Source: Gimesia aquarii (lineage in GTDB: Bacteria > Planctomycetota > Planctomycetia > Planctomycetales > Planctomycetaceae). Taken from it: a DNA stretch of 64,000 nucleotides. The notes beneath the pieces are model-generated. The model worked only from the letters and a program-made list of their open reading frames with translations. It searched no databases and was not told the DNA's origin. Below are positions 10,300-20,061 of this stretch, in pieces (positions within the stretch are counted from its first letter, which is position 1; each line of letters opens with the position of its first letter). The translations under genes and the position numbers were made by a program. The stretch lies in the NCBI RefSeq assembly GCF_007748195.1, contig NZ_CP037920.1:7064062-7128061 (forward strand). The letters are read 5' to 3'.

Positions 10300-10824
10300 T
10301 TGAAGCCTGACGAGACTGAAAAATTTGTTCAATTGCTGACCGGGCATCAGAGTATGCTTTATGCCTATATTCGATCATTGTTACCGAATTCCGATGCGGT
10401 ACAGGATGTCCTCCAGGAAACGAATATGGTGCTCTGGCGACGATCAGCAGAATTTAAAGAGGGAACGAATTTTGTTGCCTGGGCATGCAAAGTCGCTTAT
10501 TTTCAAGTTATGGCCTTTTACCGTGACAATAAACGAGATTCCATGGTATTTAATGTCGAGCTGGTATCCATGTTAGCAAAACAAAATGAAGAGAAACTGG
10601 CTGGTTCGCATGACCTGCAGCAGGTTTTGTCGCGATGTCTTACCAAACTTCCGGAACAAAGCCGCCAGCTGATTCAAAAACGATATGCACCGGGTGGATC
10701 TGTGCAATCCATTGCGGCGGAACAAGGGCGATCCGTAGGTGCTATTTCTCAAATGCTTTACCGTATTCGTCAACTATTGCAAGAATGCGTTCAGAAAACA
10801 CTTGCCAGTGAGCAGGGAGAGTAA
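10300..10824 (+). CDS. ECF-type RNA polymerase sigma factor (Rhodopirellula/Verrucomicrobium subfamily)
   Basis: Sigma-70 family regulator of about 175 residues. Region 2 is seen in LYAYIRSLLPNSDAVQDVLQ and VLWRR, and region 4 in LTKLPEQSRQLIQKRYAPGG followed by the helix-turn-helix SVQSIAAEQGRSVGAISQML. Start choice: family members usually begin a few residues before ETEKFVQLLTGHQ. A TTG at 10300 fits this and has GGGGA at 10284-10288. An in-frame ATG at 10270 and GTG at 10210 are alternatives that would add a hydrophobic leader atypical of sigma factors. The FecR-like membrane protein begins 6 bases after the stop, so the two probably form one regulatory unit. Confidence 0.9.
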   Translation: MKPDETEKFVQLLTGHQSMLYAYIRSLLPNSDAVQDVLQETNMVLWRRSAEFKEGTNFVAWACKVAYFQVMAFYRDNKRDSMVFNVELVSMLAKQNEEKLAGSHDLQQVLSRCLTKLPEQSRQLIQKRYAPGGSVQSIAAEQGRSVGAISQMLYRIRQLLQECVQKTLASEQGE

Positions 10825-10830
10825 TTTATC

Positions 10831-12264
10831 ATGAATATCAATTCCCATGATCATGAAGAACAGAAAGATCCGCAACAGATCATCTCGGCATTTCTCGACG
10901 GTTTACTCACCGAAGAGGAAAACCAGAGCTTTCTGGCAAGTTTGGAATCTGATGAAGCAATCCGTAACCTCTTTCTGGAAATGATGAATACCGATTCCCT
11001 GTTGCAATGGGAACAAGGGCAGACGGAACCTTTACCAGATCTCATTCATGCGAGCAGCGAAATCAACGCTGTCACTACAAACATCGATCCCGGTGTTGTT
11101 TCAGCACGTAAGCAATTAGCCATGATGCGCTATGCATTGGGTGCAACAATTGCCATCTGCGTATGTCTGGTGGGACTTTTAATTATGGAAAGTCATCCCA
11201 CTCCGGCAGTTGCGCAATTTGATTCCAGCGATGGTGTTCCTGCCGCTATGATTATCGAGGAACATGATGCGGTCTGGGAGCAAACGGAATGGACTCAAGA
11301 TGTGAGCAAGCCGCTTGTACCCGGCTGGTTAAAATTGAAATCAGGACGCGCGTTAATTGATTTTTTAGGTGGAACAACGATTGCCTTGCAAGGTCCTGCA
11401 GAACTGGGTTTGAATGCCAATAATCGAGCCTATTTAAAATCCGGTCGTTTAGCTGTGGTGGGAACTTCGCGAACGCATGAGTTTACTTTAACAACAGAAA
11501 ATCTGACGATCCTTTCACAGTCGGCCAATTTCGGCCTGATCGTAAATCCCGAAAAACAAGCGGAATTACATGTTTTTGAAGGGAGTGTCACTGTTTCACA
11601 ATCGCAGTCTCAACCGGATGAACAACCTACTCAAAATCAAGTCTCTGTACCCGTTGATTCAATCAAAGTTGAAGCAGGTCAGTCCATTGTCTTCGATCAG
11701 AGCGGTCAGGAAGTCACACGTCAACTGGCTGATCGAAGTGCATTCCCGACTCGCAGTCAATTCTCTGTTGCTGATCCTCCCGGAGACATTCCAGCGATCA
11801 ATTTTTCTGAACACCAAATCAAACCTTATAGTTTTCAGGACGGGCAATATGAATTGCCGACTGATTACCAATTGATCGAACAAGGCAAAGGGCTTCGGCT
11901 CTGGGGAAACGCCTGGAAAACGATAGAGATCAACCGAGAAATCACTCCTGATACCGTGATCGAATTTGACTTTCGCTGCGCTCATGAAGGTCAAATTCAT
12001 GGGTTTGGGTTTGATTCAGATAATGAGTATGACGCTCAGACTAATTATGTTTTTCAGATTTACGGCTACGAAGCGCGGCCCGGTATCGGCCAGCAATTCA
12101 ACACTTATACGGGGACTGACTGGAAACGTTTCCGGATTCGCGTAGGACGTTATCATGTGGGAAAACAACGTTACCTCTATTTCCTCGCCGATGAAGATGT
12201 GATTGCCCGCGCGGAAAGTCAGTTTCGCAATGTGAGAATTTACGAAGCTCCGACAAATCAGTAA
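10831..12264 (+). CDS. FecR-domain membrane protein, putative anti-sigma/signal partner
   Basis: 477 residues. An N-terminal cytoplasmic stretch (ISAFLDGLLTEEENQSFLAS) resembles the anti-sigma-like head found in planctomycete FecR proteins. One membrane helix lies at 101-119 (YALGATIAICVCLVGLLIM). The FecR-type beta domain follows (about 160-300: LKSGRALIDFLGGTTIALQG, then LTTENLTILSQSANFGLIV). The last 150 residues form a beta-rich jellyroll-like domain (VIEFDFRCAHEGQIHGFGFD). It lies immediately downstream of the ECF sigma factor and is probably translationally coupled. By analogy with FecR it would hold or activate that sigma factor from the membrane; this is inference. It ends 10 bases before the convergent TPR/FG-GAP gene. 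Confidence 0.87.
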   Translation: MNINSHDHEEQKDPQQIISAFLDGLLTEEENQSFLASLESDEAIRNLFLEMMNTDSLLQWEQGQTEPLPDLIHASSEINAVTTNIDPGVVSARKQLAMMRYALGATIAICVCLVGLLIMESHPTPAVAQFDSSDGVPAAMIIEEHDAVWEQTEWTQDVSKPLVPGWLKLKSGRALIDFLGGTTIALQGPAELGLNANNRAYLKSGRLAVVGTSRTHEFTLTTENLTILSQSANFGLIVNPEKQAELHVFEGSVTVSQSQSQPDEQPTQNQVSVPVDSIKVEAGQSIVFDQSGQEVTRQLADRSAFPTRSQFSVADPPGDIPAINFSEHQIKPYSFQDGQYELPTDYQLIEQGKGLRLWGNAWKTIEINREITPDTVIEFDFRCAHEGQIHGFGFDSDNEYDAQTNYVFQIYGYEARPGIGQQFNTYTGTDWKRFRIRVGRYHVGKQRYLYFLADEDVIARAESQFRNVRIYEAPTNQ

Positions 12265-12274
12265 ATATTTTTGA

Positions 12275-15211
12275 TCAGGGGTAGGTTCTCAGCGGAACAG
12301 GCTGGGGATTTTCTTCGATGATCATGATCTCTTGATTTGCCGCCAGTCGCTCGAATGTCTGTTTTTTTCCTGAAAGCCATTCAACAGAGATATTTTGTGC
12401 TTCGGTCTGATTGCCTAATCCAAAAACTAGTATCCGCTGATTGCAGGCCATGTACCCATCCCCGGCAGTCAACTGCCTCATCATTGACTGACCGTTGACT
12501 TGCAGACGCACCGTGGTCCCAATGGCATCCCGGCTGGAAATAGTTCCCGTTAAGTGGATTACGAGACTGTTACCATGATTCTCGGTTGTATTTTGTAAGA
12601 GAGCGACGGGAGACTGTAATTGAGTAATTACCGCTTCCGGTAATCCATCTCGGTTCCAATCCAGGCGCGCGAGTCCGCGTCCAAGTCGTTTTTCTTCAAA
12701 GAAAGGTCCCAATTCATTGGCTGGAATGTCTTTATATTGACCAGCGCCTGTATTCAGAAAAAACTGTGTTTTCATTTGATACGGCATGCCAGTCTTACTT
12801 AAATCTTCCACATGTCCATTCGTGGCGATTAAATCCAATTTGCCATTTAAATTCGCATCCAGAAATTGAGTTCCAAACCCTAACACGGAAAGGCTGGAAT
12901 CGTGAAGTAAGGATTTACGAGTGAGATCCAGAAATATTTCCGGATTGATTTGACTGTAAAATGTATTGGACTCACGAAAATAATTCGTCACAAACAAATC
13001 TAATAGTTCATCACCATTGCCATCACCGGCTGCAATTCCCATACAGGCTTCGGTTCGACCATCGGAATTGAGGGCGAGCCCTGCCAGAAGTGCCTGCTCC
13101 TGGAAGTGAGGCAGGCTTTTGATTTTAGTGGTCTGATTGACAAAGTAAAAATTGGGAACAGCATCGTTGGCTATGAATAAATTTAATTTGTTTTGATTCC
13201 CAAAATCAGCCGTAACAATCCCCAACCCCTTTCCGTCAGGAGCTTCAATTCCCGATTCAGATGTAATATCTTCGAAGTCACCATTGGTCTGATTCAAAAA
13301 AAGGCGATCCTGTGCAGCAGGAAAATTTTGTGGCATACATGAGCGAAACGAACCATCGCCAGTTCGGCACACACGTTCGAATACATCTTCCCCCGTGAGA
13401 TAGTTGACCGCATAAATTTCAGGAAACGCATCATTGTTTAAATCTGCCAGGAGACAGCTTGTTGTCCAGTCACTGGCGTTACCTGTTGCCTGATTTGACT
13501 CTGAAAATGTCCCATCTCCATTGTTGAGATAGAGTCGATTTTCGCCAATGTTTCCGATATAAATATCATCAAAACCATCGTTGTTGAGATCACCAATTGT
13601 CACACCCTGGCTAAATCGGTTTTCCCTAATTCCAGTGTGGTCGGTTACATTTCGAAAAGTGCCATCACCTTGATTAAGAAATACAGAGTCGAGATATTGC
13701 ATCTCACTTGCACGAGGTGGCCAGACGCATCCTTGTGCCAGATAAAGATCGGGCCAGTCATCATTATTCAGATCAAGAACAGCAACCCCTCCTCCGGTAA
13801 ATTCATACATTTTCGGTTTTCGGTTTGGTTGTTCCGCGCTATTGAAATATTTAAAGATGACTCCCGTCTCTGCTGCGACTTCCTGAAATGTGACTGCAGA
13901 ATACTGCGTAACTATAGTAGGATTACCGACATGTAAGGGTTTTGGGGATTGCATCGGCAAATGATACTCGGAGAAGTCGAATTCAAAGGCCGGATTTTTT
14001 GAATCCAGCATGCGCTTTAAAGGGATTGCTGATAGCTCAGGACCGAGTTCATCCAAAGTGTTTTGTGCCCAGGTTGCCTGTGGTGCGAGCATCAACGCTG
14101 CTTTACTCCAACCAAACGCTTCCCAGATCAAACCGAGTTCTTTGCCTAGCTGAACTGCTTTCTTGGCAGCGTTCAAATCCTGATCGGAAAAAGCCACTTT
14201 CACTTCGCTTTCATATGCCTGAAGTTTTGTGGTCTGATCAAGAAATCGATTTGCCTCTTCTGTTTCGCCCTTTTTTAATAAAAGTTGTCCCAGTTGATAG
14301 CAGGCTTGAGAGTTCGTTCCATCAAGCTGAATTGCCTCTCCAAAACATCGAATGGCAGCATTCACATTACCTTGTTCTTGATACCAGTTTCCTCGAATGT
14401 TCCAGATCAGTGGATGCTGATTTGCTTGTTCTGGCAATTTATCCAGCCAGGCTTTCATCGCCAGTGGATCATTTCGCTGGCTAATCAATTGGCCCGATTT
14501 GACATAGGCTTCTATCAACTTCGGATCCAGTTTGATGACTTGCTTTAGTTGTTCTTCCGCTTTTTTAAACTGCTGCTCCTCAATCGATCCCCGTGCCAGA
14601 CCTAAAAGTACCAGCGGATCATGGGGGGAAGTTTGCGCATATTCCAGGACTGTCTGATAGTTTTCAAACGCACGGTCCCCTATCACAAGTAGATAAAGAA
14701 TGATGGGAGTAAATCGATTACTGGGAATCAATGACAAGCGTGGGCGTTCTGCTTCCCAACTTTGCGAACTTAAACCAAGCAGATATGCCAAATGCTCATT
14801 GGCGATTGTATTTTGAGGGTCAAGTTCTAAAAGTAGACGATATTCTTTCTCTGCACGAGAGAGGGCTTTTAATTTCATTAACAGAAGCTCGCCCGCTTTA
14901 CCGCGGGCCTTGATTGCATCTGTTTTTTTTGAATCGGAAATACGGTCGTAGAAGATCACGGCCTGCTCATAATTTCCCTGAGACTCTGCCGCTTCCGCTG
15001 CAAGTAGTGCTGCCTGATCTGCATATCCCTCCTGATCAAGCAGTGATTCTGCAATTTGCTGTGCAATGGGATATCTTTTTTGCAGCAGTGCTTCATTTGC
15101 TGCTTTTAATCGTTGGTCAGGAGAATTTTGAGTCTGCCCACAATTAGCAAGAATTAAGACACAAACACATAATAAACCGAGAGAGATTCCTATCTTGATA
15201 TTACGCTTCAT
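12275..15211 (-). CDS. TPR / FG-GAP / ASPIC-UnbV lipoprotein
   Basis: 978 residues. A lipobox LANC with Cys24 follows a hydrophobic signal, so it is probably an envelope lipoprotein. TPR helices run from about 30 to 380 (for example AIRCFGEAIQLDGTNSQACY). FG-GAP/VCBS loops follow: DLNNDDWPDLYLAQG, DLNNDGFDDIYIGN, DLNNDAFPEIYAVN, DANLNGKLDLIATNG and DWNRDGLPEAVITQ. The C-terminus is an ASPIC/UnbV domain (AIGTTVRLQVNGQSMMRQL ... VEWLSGKKQTF). It is a CRTAC1-like protein, the second of this architecture in the window; the first is at 1-3516 and differs in having a signal anchor and a longer C-terminus. It starts 12 bases after the small lipoprotein gene upstream, likely the same operon. Confidence 0.92.
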   Translation of the reverse strand: MKRNIKIGISLGLLCVCVLILANCGQTQNSPDQRLKAANEALLQKRYPIAQQIAESLLDQEGYADQAALLAAEAAESQGNYEQAVIFYDRISDSKKTDAIKARGKAGELLLMKLKALSRAEKEYRLLLELDPQNTIANEHLAYLLGLSSQSWEAERPRLSLIPSNRFTPIILYLLVIGDRAFENYQTVLEYAQTSPHDPLVLLGLARGSIEEQQFKKAEEQLKQVIKLDPKLIEAYVKSGQLISQRNDPLAMKAWLDKLPEQANQHPLIWNIRGNWYQEQGNVNAAIRCFGEAIQLDGTNSQACYQLGQLLLKKGETEEANRFLDQTTKLQAYESEVKVAFSDQDLNAAKKAVQLGKELGLIWEAFGWSKAALMLAPQATWAQNTLDELGPELSAIPLKRMLDSKNPAFEFDFSEYHLPMQSPKPLHVGNPTIVTQYSAVTFQEVAAETGVIFKYFNSAEQPNRKPKMYEFTGGGVAVLDLNNDDWPDLYLAQGCVWPPRASEMQYLDSVFLNQGDGTFRNVTDHTGIRENRFSQGVTIGDLNNDGFDDIYIGNIGENRLYLNNGDGTFSESNQATGNASDWTTSCLLADLNNDAFPEIYAVNYLTGEDVFERVCRTGDGSFRSCMPQNFPAAQDRLFLNQTNGDFEDITSESGIEAPDGKGLGIVTADFGNQNKLNLFIANDAVPNFYFVNQTTKIKSLPHFQEQALLAGLALNSDGRTEACMGIAAGDGNGDELLDLFVTNYFRESNTFYSQINPEIFLDLTRKSLLHDSSLSVLGFGTQFLDANLNGKLDLIATNGHVEDLSKTGMPYQMKTQFFLNTGAGQYKDIPANELGPFFEEKRLGRGLARLDWNRDGLPEAVITQLQSPVALLQNTTENHGNSLVIHLTGTISSRDAIGTTVRLQVNGQSMMRQLTAGDGYMACNQRILVFGLGNQTEAQNISVEWLSGKKQTFERLAANQEIMIIEENPQPVPLRTYP

Positions 15212-15223
15212 AGATCAAGTTTA

Positions 15224-15679
15224 TTATGGTTTAAGATCAAAGTCGAACGTGTTTTCTCCTTCTTTGACGACGACCTGTAAATCAGTATCCTGTTCACTTT
15301 GGTATTTCTTAGGGACATCTTTAAGTGCGTCTTTCAATTCTGGATTTCCTGATTCAGAAGGGGGTGCGTCCCCAAGCCCAGGGGAGGTAAGGTAGACACG
15401 ATATTCGCCTGCAGGGATTTCACCTGGCAATTCGTACGTGCCATCTTCCATTACGTCAGCATAAACACCAGTTCCAGTCGTCGAAGAGACATAATTGACC
15501 CTGGCCTGTTTCAATACGTTTCCGTTAAACTTGATTGTCCCCGCTGCCGTTCCAGAAGGAACAGCATTTGCACTTCCTCCACAACCACTTATCAGGCAAA
15601 CTGGTGCCATTACGATTACTCCTGAAAAAAACGCGTTTACCAGAAGCTGATTGACTTTCAAACGCAAATGACCAGACAT
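15224..15679 (-). CDS. Small lipoprotein with transthyretin/carboxypeptidase-regulatory-like fold
   Basis: 151 residues. A signal and lipobox LISGC (Cys33) are followed by GGSANAVPSG and a short beta domain (GTIKFNGNVLKQARVNYVS ... GTYELPGEIPAGEYRVYLTS). This pattern is typical of the many planctomycete carboxypeptidase-regulatory-like lipoproteins that often sit next to DUF1559 prepilin-like genes, as here (105 bases downstream of one). The downstream TPR/FG-GAP lipoprotein starts 12 bases on. A strong terminator at 15710-15747 separates it from the prepilin gene, so its own promoter should lie in 15680-15710 or transcription reads through. Function unknown. Confidence 0.88.
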   Translation of the reverse strand: MSGHLRLKVNQLLVNAFFSGVIVMAPVCLISGCGGSANAVPSGTAAGTIKFNGNVLKQARVNYVSSTTGTGVYADVMEDGTYELPGEIPAGEYRVYLTSPGLGDAPPSESGNPELKDALKDVPKKYQSEQDTDLQVVVKEGENTFDFDLKP

Positions 15680-15709
15680 TACATATTCTCCATACGTCAG
15701 TTAGTTCAA

Positions 15710-15747
15710 TAAAAACAGCCGATGCATATCAGAGTCGCATCGGCTGT
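15710..15747 (-). terminator. Rho-independent terminator after the DUF1559 gene
   Basis: A perfect 11-bp stem (ACAGCCGATGC at 15715-15725 with GCATCGGCTGT at 15737-15747, 11-base loop) is followed on the minus strand by TTTTTATTG. It lies 37 bases beyond the stop of the gene at 15784-16767. Confidence 0.85.
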
Positions 15748-15783
15748 ATTGTTAACATTAATTCAACGACTAGTTTTTAAGAT

Positions 15784-16767
15784 TTAAAACTCACCTAAGA
15801 CAAGGTCATCGTTTTTCATGCCCAATCGACGAAGAGTTTCGATATCGAGATTGTCGGAAATAAATCGAACAGCACCATCTGCAAGCAGGGCATGCATGCC
15901 TCCCACATGGAACGAAGTTAACGGATTGTTTGGCGTATAGGTTTGATCGCCTCCGGCAGGAGCGGTCTGAGGGTTGGGACTATAGCGAACTGTATTGACT
16001 CCCGTTCCCCAGCTTGACAGCCCAATATGTCCTGCCCAGCCACCGTAGTAGTTGCTACGGTAATCTCTGTTATTAACGAGCCCTGAGTCTTCACCAATGA
16101 TAATTGTATTTGAGGTCCCATCAGTACAATCACGCATTCGGGCAGATTTACCAATCATCATGAGTCCGTTGTTACACCAGAATCCCCCGTAAGCGCTACC
16201 ACAACCGCTGTTGTAAGGTGCGGCATTCGCATAGGAACCACTAATACCAACATAGTCCATAGTCATACCTTTTTCACTTCCCAAAGCAGCATTGGGGGAG
16301 GTCCTGCCATTATTGGAAACAGGACTGGTTCCGGTATAAAAGGAATCAGCGGAGCTTGAAGGGCATTTATAGATCGGTATGAACAGATTATTTAACACAG
16401 CATTTTCTGTGTTATAACCAGAGGCAGAATTTCCATTACCAGATGCATAACCATGGAGTGGAATCGGAGTCTGAGTTAGCTGGTTGTAAGCAGGCGCCTG
16501 ATCAATATAAGGCAAGATAGAAGATCGCCAGTTTGCTCTGTAATAGGAAGTTTGCGAACCAATGGGAAATGCTCTAAAAGTATCGTGGTAATTGTGAAGT
16601 GCCAATCCAATTTGTTTCATGTTGTTTTTACAAGTAGATCGTCGAGCGGCTTCACGCGCTTGTTGAACCGCTGGAAGTAATAGAGCAATCAGAATTGCAA
16701 TAATTGCGATGACAACGAGTAACTCAATCAGTGTAAAACCTCGCCTCATCAGGGATGTCTTCAACAT
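15784..16767 (-). CDS. DUF1559 prepilin-like protein (H-X9-DG type)
   Basis: 327 residues. It begins with a type II secretion/type IV pilin-like signal: a short positive head, then [19 protein letters not shown] with cleavage expected after Gly and Glu at +5. The conserved [20 protein letters not shown] follows. The C-terminus holds the family mark, His, nine residues, Asp-Gly (HVGGMHALLADG). Such proteins are numerous paralogs in planctomycetes; they may be pseudopilins or surface proteins, with roles mostly undetermined. A second member is at 58103-59017. It is monocistronic, with a clear terminator downstream and about 330 bases of non-coding sequence upstream. Confidence 0.93.
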   Translation of the reverse strand: MLKTSLMRRGFTLIELLVVIAIIAILIALLLPAVQQAREAARRSTCKNNMKQIGLALHNYHDTFRAFPIGSQTSYYRANWRSSILPYIDQAPAYNQLTQTPIPLHGYASGNGNSASGYNTENAVLNNLFIPIYKCPSSSADSFYTGTSPVSNNGRTSPNAALGSEKGMTMDYVGISGSYANAAPYNSGCGSAYGGFWCNNGLMMIGKSARMRDCTDGTSNTIIIGEDSGLVNNRDYRSNYYGGWAGHIGLSSWGTGVNTVRYSPNPQTAPAGGDQTYTPNNPLTSFHVGGMHALLADGAVRFISDNLDIETLRRLGMKNDDLVLGEF

Positions 16768-17097
16768 AAAGTCGTTCCTTAAAATCTAAAAAAATAAAAA
16801 GTGTTTAGAATCATTGAAGGGGGTAACGAAACCCGTTGCAGGAATGAAAAATCGCTTTCCAGTGTTCTACTTGAAGCGGAAGGAAAAAGTTTCAGTAAGA
16901 TTGATTATTTATTAATCATTACTAAAAACAAGTATGTAAAAGTAACCTAACTAGCTAGAATAGAAGCTATTTGACTAAACATACCTAGAACGCATGATCA
17001 CATATTTTGATGGCAAAACCACACTTTGCCATCAAAATACCTTATAGGAACTGACAGATTAGGTGATCATGTTCCTGGAATCTGAGAAATGCCCCAT
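16768..17097. other. Intergenic region with nested inverted repeats
   Basis: 330 bases between two minus-strand genes. The part next to the prepilin gene is AT-rich and should hold its promoter. The part next to the permease holds the hairpin at 17003-17039 and a flanking 9-bp inverted repeat (16993-17001 with 17063-17071). I see no gene. Confidence 0.5.
17003..17039 (-). terminator. Long perfect hairpin downstream of the permease gene
   Basis: Two perfectly complementary 15-base arms (17003-17017 TATTTTGATGGCAAA and 17025-17039) with a 7-base loop lie 59 bases after the stop of the minus-strand permease gene. There is no separate T-run, but the distal arm is U-rich on the minus strand, so termination or 3'-end protection is likely. 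A second 9-bp inverted repeat encloses it. Confidence 0.6.
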
Positions 17098-18759
17098 CTA
17101 ATGCCCTAAGCTCGGTTCAGAATCAGACTCTTCTGTCTCTGGCATAAGGGGTTCGTCTTTGAAGCCACCGAGGATCAAAAAGGTGACCGCAAACAGCAGA
17201 TAACCAATGCCAATACCTGTGGCATGATAAGTCACTCCACTCAGATTATCTTCTGTGAATGCCAGTCGAAAGTGAATGTCGTTCCCCATAATTTCATACG
17301 CATTTGTGAGTCCGCTAAATGCAAAGATCGCAGCGATGACTGACCAGATTGCTGCAGAGCGGTATTTGCTATCAATCAGACACGCGCAAATGGCAGAAAG
17401 AATCATGCAGGTAAAAATAAAGCCTCGCTCCATGACCACCATTCCATGAACCAGAAATCCATTGACTTCTGTAAAGAGATCTGCCGACAAAACCTGCTGT
17501 AATGTTTTGTTGCCGGCGACGAGGAGTGTTCCCTGCATTATGGTTGCTCCCCAGGCAGCGATAGCAGGAAAGAGCCCCAACGCGACAGCAGGCGCATGCC
17601 GCTTAGGACAGGCCTGAAAGGCCTGAGCGGTGATGACCATGCCAATCCAAAGTACAATCGCAGCACCCGCTTCAAGAGGAATAATCTGACTGATCACTCC
17701 CGTGGTTCCCGTGAGACAAATCACTAGAAAGAAGAGCCCATTCAAAGTCGAATAACCGGCCCGTGATCCCATCTTTTTCCACCCAGGATGACCAATATAA
17801 ATCGTCGTCGGAAAGCAACTCCCTAAAAGTGATGCAACGATCGTTCCCATACCATTGGCAATCATAGAGGGCCGGGCAGCATAACTGTCTCCTGCGGCTT
17901 CCGCAGATTCGATGTTCTGCATGCTGCCAATTACGTTGAATAGTCCCATCGGAAAAATCACCGACATATAACCGAGCCATTCATCAGGTTGTTTCAGTAA
18001 TTCCCAAAGTGCAGAGCCTGCAAATTGAGGCGGGTACCAGCCCCACTGCCCCCAGGCTGTCTTGATGGCTTCAGTACTCATGGCCGATCCCTGCATGAAT
18101 TGAGGGATGAACTCGGGAAGCACCCAGGCACTGATTGTCCCAACGATAATCGCCAGTAAGCCACCTGGCATGCGAAAAGGAAGCTTCGTCTGAGAAAATA
18201 GCGTTATCAGCACGACCGCAGCAGGCAACATGCCGATCAAAGGTCTCTGATAAATTTTCAACACAAAAGTCATTGAGATAAACCCGATCGCGATACCCGC
18301 AAGCGTTGACAAAAGTGCCGCCCGTGGAGTTAGCCTGCGAACCCAGTCCGCAATAAAAGCCCCAAGAAATTCGATAATACCACTACCGAAACAAGCCAAT
18401 AATCCCATTTGCCAGGCTGCTTCAGCGCTATTGGTCCGCTGATAGACGGGAATCATCACAAAAAAAATGTAAACCAGAATTGAAGGAGTATTAAGACCAT
18501 AAGGAAGCGCGCAAACGTCGCTACGATTTTCTTTTTTGGCAAGCTGATGAGCTTGCCAGGCATAAAACACATTCCCGAACAGAATACTCAGTGCAGCCCC
18601 TGGCAGAATGTATCGCAACAACAAATCGGAATCTGCAGAGATTCCACATAGACTACACAAAGCAACGATTAGCAGAAGCTGGACAAGGTTATCGATCATT
18701 AAGGCGAAAAAACCGTCCAGGTCGCGACGTACAAAGAGAGGGTAGTTGCTATGCTTCAT
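17098..18759 (-). CDS. NCS2-type xanthine/uracil permease-like membrane protein
   Basis: 553 residues with about a dozen strongly hydrophobic segments, ending in an acidic tail ([14 protein letters not shown]). The family features are an N-terminal helix pair ([16 protein letters not shown]), the short conserved [14 protein letters not shown] loop and [15 protein letters not shown] in the middle, as in NCS2/AzgA-like nucleobase transporters, although members of this branch are divergent. The start codon follows the stop of the adenosine kinase gene by a single base, so translation is coupled. The pairing suggests a purine base or nucleoside uptake and salvage unit. The substrate is inferred from context, not from a diagnostic residue. 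Confidence 0.85.
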   Translation of the reverse strand: MKHSNYPLFVRRDLDGFFALMIDNLVQLLLIVALCSLCGISADSDLLLRYILPGAALSILFGNVFYAWQAHQLAKKENRSDVCALPYGLNTPSILVYIFFVMIPVYQRTNSAEAAWQMGLLACFGSGIIEFLGAFIADWVRRLTPRAALLSTLAGIAIGFISMTFVLKIYQRPLIGMLPAAVVLITLFSQTKLPFRMPGGLLAIIVGTISAWVLPEFIPQFMQGSAMSTEAIKTAWGQWGWYPPQFAGSALWELLKQPDEWLGYMSVIFPMGLFNVIGSMQNIESAEAAGDSYAARPSMIANGMGTIVASLLGSCFPTTIYIGHPGWKKMGSRAGYSTLNGLFFLVICLTGTTGVISQIIPLEAGAAIVLWIGMVITAQAFQACPKRHAPAVALGLFPAIAAWGATIMQGTLLVAGNKTLQQVLSADLFTEVNGFLVHGMVVMERGFIFTCMILSAICACLIDSKYRSAAIWSVIAAIFAFSGLTNAYEIMGNDIHFRLAFTEDNLSGVTYHATGIGIGYLLFAVTFLILGGFKDEPLMPETEESDSEPSLGH

Positions 18760-18760
18760 T

Positions 18761-19747
18761 TCAACTCAGTAGTTCCTGAATTTCATCCTTTGTGAAAGGA
18801 CGTTGCAGTCGTGCCCCCAACTGCGAGACAATGCGAGCCGCTGCATGTGAAGCAAGGTGACCCGCCTGGTGCCACGTCAGTCCGTTCGTAATTCCATACA
18901 GAATTCCCGCAGCATACATATCTCCGGCACCGGTGGTATCGATGGCATCGGTTTCGACCCCTTCAATTGGTATCACACGTCCTTCATGCATCAGAATGGA
19001 CCCGTCTGGGCCCAGAGTCAAAGCAAGATTTGGCACATGCTTGTGAATCACTTGAGCACAGTCCACCGCGTCCTGTTTTCCTGTCAGGCTACGCGCTTCT
19101 TCCAGGTTACAAAACAGCAGATCAACGGGGCCTTCGATCAATTGCTGAAATTCTTCTCGAAATAAATTGATCAGGAATGGATCGGAAACGGTAAACGCGA
19201 CTTTCACATCGTGTTTTTTAGCCAGTTCAATGGCGCGATAGGCGGCTTGTTTCTGTGTTTCCCCTGTAAACAGATACCCTTCTACATAGACATATTCAGA
19301 TTGTTTAATATGTTCTTCGTTTAAATCATCCACACTCAACGTGGCTGACACACCGAGGTTTGTCAGCATCGTTCTCTGTGCGTCATCGGTAATCAGCACA
19401 ACACAGGTTCCAGTGTGTCCTTCAGAAGCGGGAGGAACTTCGATGGTGACACCTAATTTTCGCATGTCAGCCAAATCAAACTCCCCCAGCATATCGCTGG
19501 CTACTTTGCCTGCATACGCGGCTTTTCCACCAAAATCGGCGATACCCAGTATCGTGTTCGCAGCAGAACCACCGGCACATTGAGAAATGGGGGCTCCATC
19601 GAGCTCTCCCAGCACTTTTTGCTGTGCTTCTTCATCAACCAGCGTCATGATACCTTTGGCATATCCTAATTTTTCCAAAGTGGCATCTGAAACTTGTGCT
19701 TGAATATCTACTAACGCGTTTCCAACGCCAAAAACATTGTACTGCAT
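18761..19747 (-). CDS. PfkB-family carbohydrate kinase, probable adenosine kinase
   Basis: 328 residues, the usual length for the family. The N-terminus [14 protein letters not shown], the substrate-binding [13 protein letters not shown] and the C-terminal PfkB signature [16 protein letters not shown] (with the catalytic Asp) are all present. This sequence type (GGSAANT with a lid ending [16 protein letters not shown]) is normally annotated as adenosine kinase: ATP plus adenosine to AMP. Ribokinase-like activity on another nucleoside cannot be excluded. It is the first gene of a two-gene operon with the permease 1 base downstream, which supports purine salvage. Confidence 0.88.
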   Translation of the reverse strand: MQYNVFGVGNALVDIQAQVSDATLEKLGYAKGIMTLVDEEAQQKVLGELDGAPISQCAGGSAANTILGIADFGGKAAYAGKVASDMLGEFDLADMRKLGVTIEVPPASEGHTGTCVVLITDDAQRTMLTNLGVSATLSVDDLNEEHIKQSEYVYVEGYLFTGETQKQAAYRAIELAKKHDVKVAFTVSDPFLINLFREEFQQLIEGPVDLLFCNLEEARSLTGKQDAVDCAQVIHKHVPNLALTLGPDGSILMHEGRVIPIEGVETDAIDTTGAGDMYAAGILYGITNGLTWHQAGHLASHAAARIVSQLGARLQRPFTKDEIQELLS

Positions 19748-20061
19748 GTCTACCTTAACCTGATGAACTGAGAATCGCTTGAATTTGATCTTTTTGAGAA
19801 AAAGAGGGAGTTTAAATCAACCATTTTGAGTATGTGCAGATCATAGCCAATGAATCATTCAATGGGAAACCACAGAGAGTACCCATCTAATCAGTTTGAA
19901 AAAAGCATCAAGGTCACTACTATATAGACGAGAATCTAGAGAGATTTTCCATCAAGTGCAGTTCTGCCGCTGGTTGTCTCATTAAAACTTTCGAGGTTGG
20001 GATTCTTAAACCATAAACATACTCGATCCTCCGCATCAAATATATAAAGGATGCTTCTAGA
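19748..20061. other. Divergent intergenic region upstream of adenosine kinase and thiC
   Basis: 314 bases, AT-rich. AAAGG at about 20046-20050 lies 11 bases before the thiC ATG. I looked for a TPP riboswitch (CUGAGA and ACCCUU boxes) and did not find the conserved core. A TATATAGA stretch near 19921 may be part of a promoter. Confidence 0.45.

Noticed and set aside
13942-14484. 180-codon open frame on the plus strand
   Set aside because: It lies antisense within the TPR/FG-GAP lipoprotein gene, which has clear domains, and its own translation is low in family-like features.
19748-20061. Possible TPP riboswitch upstream of thiC
   Set aside because: Neither the CUGAGA nor the ACCCUU core can be read in the leader, and no extended pairing typical of the class was found by eye.
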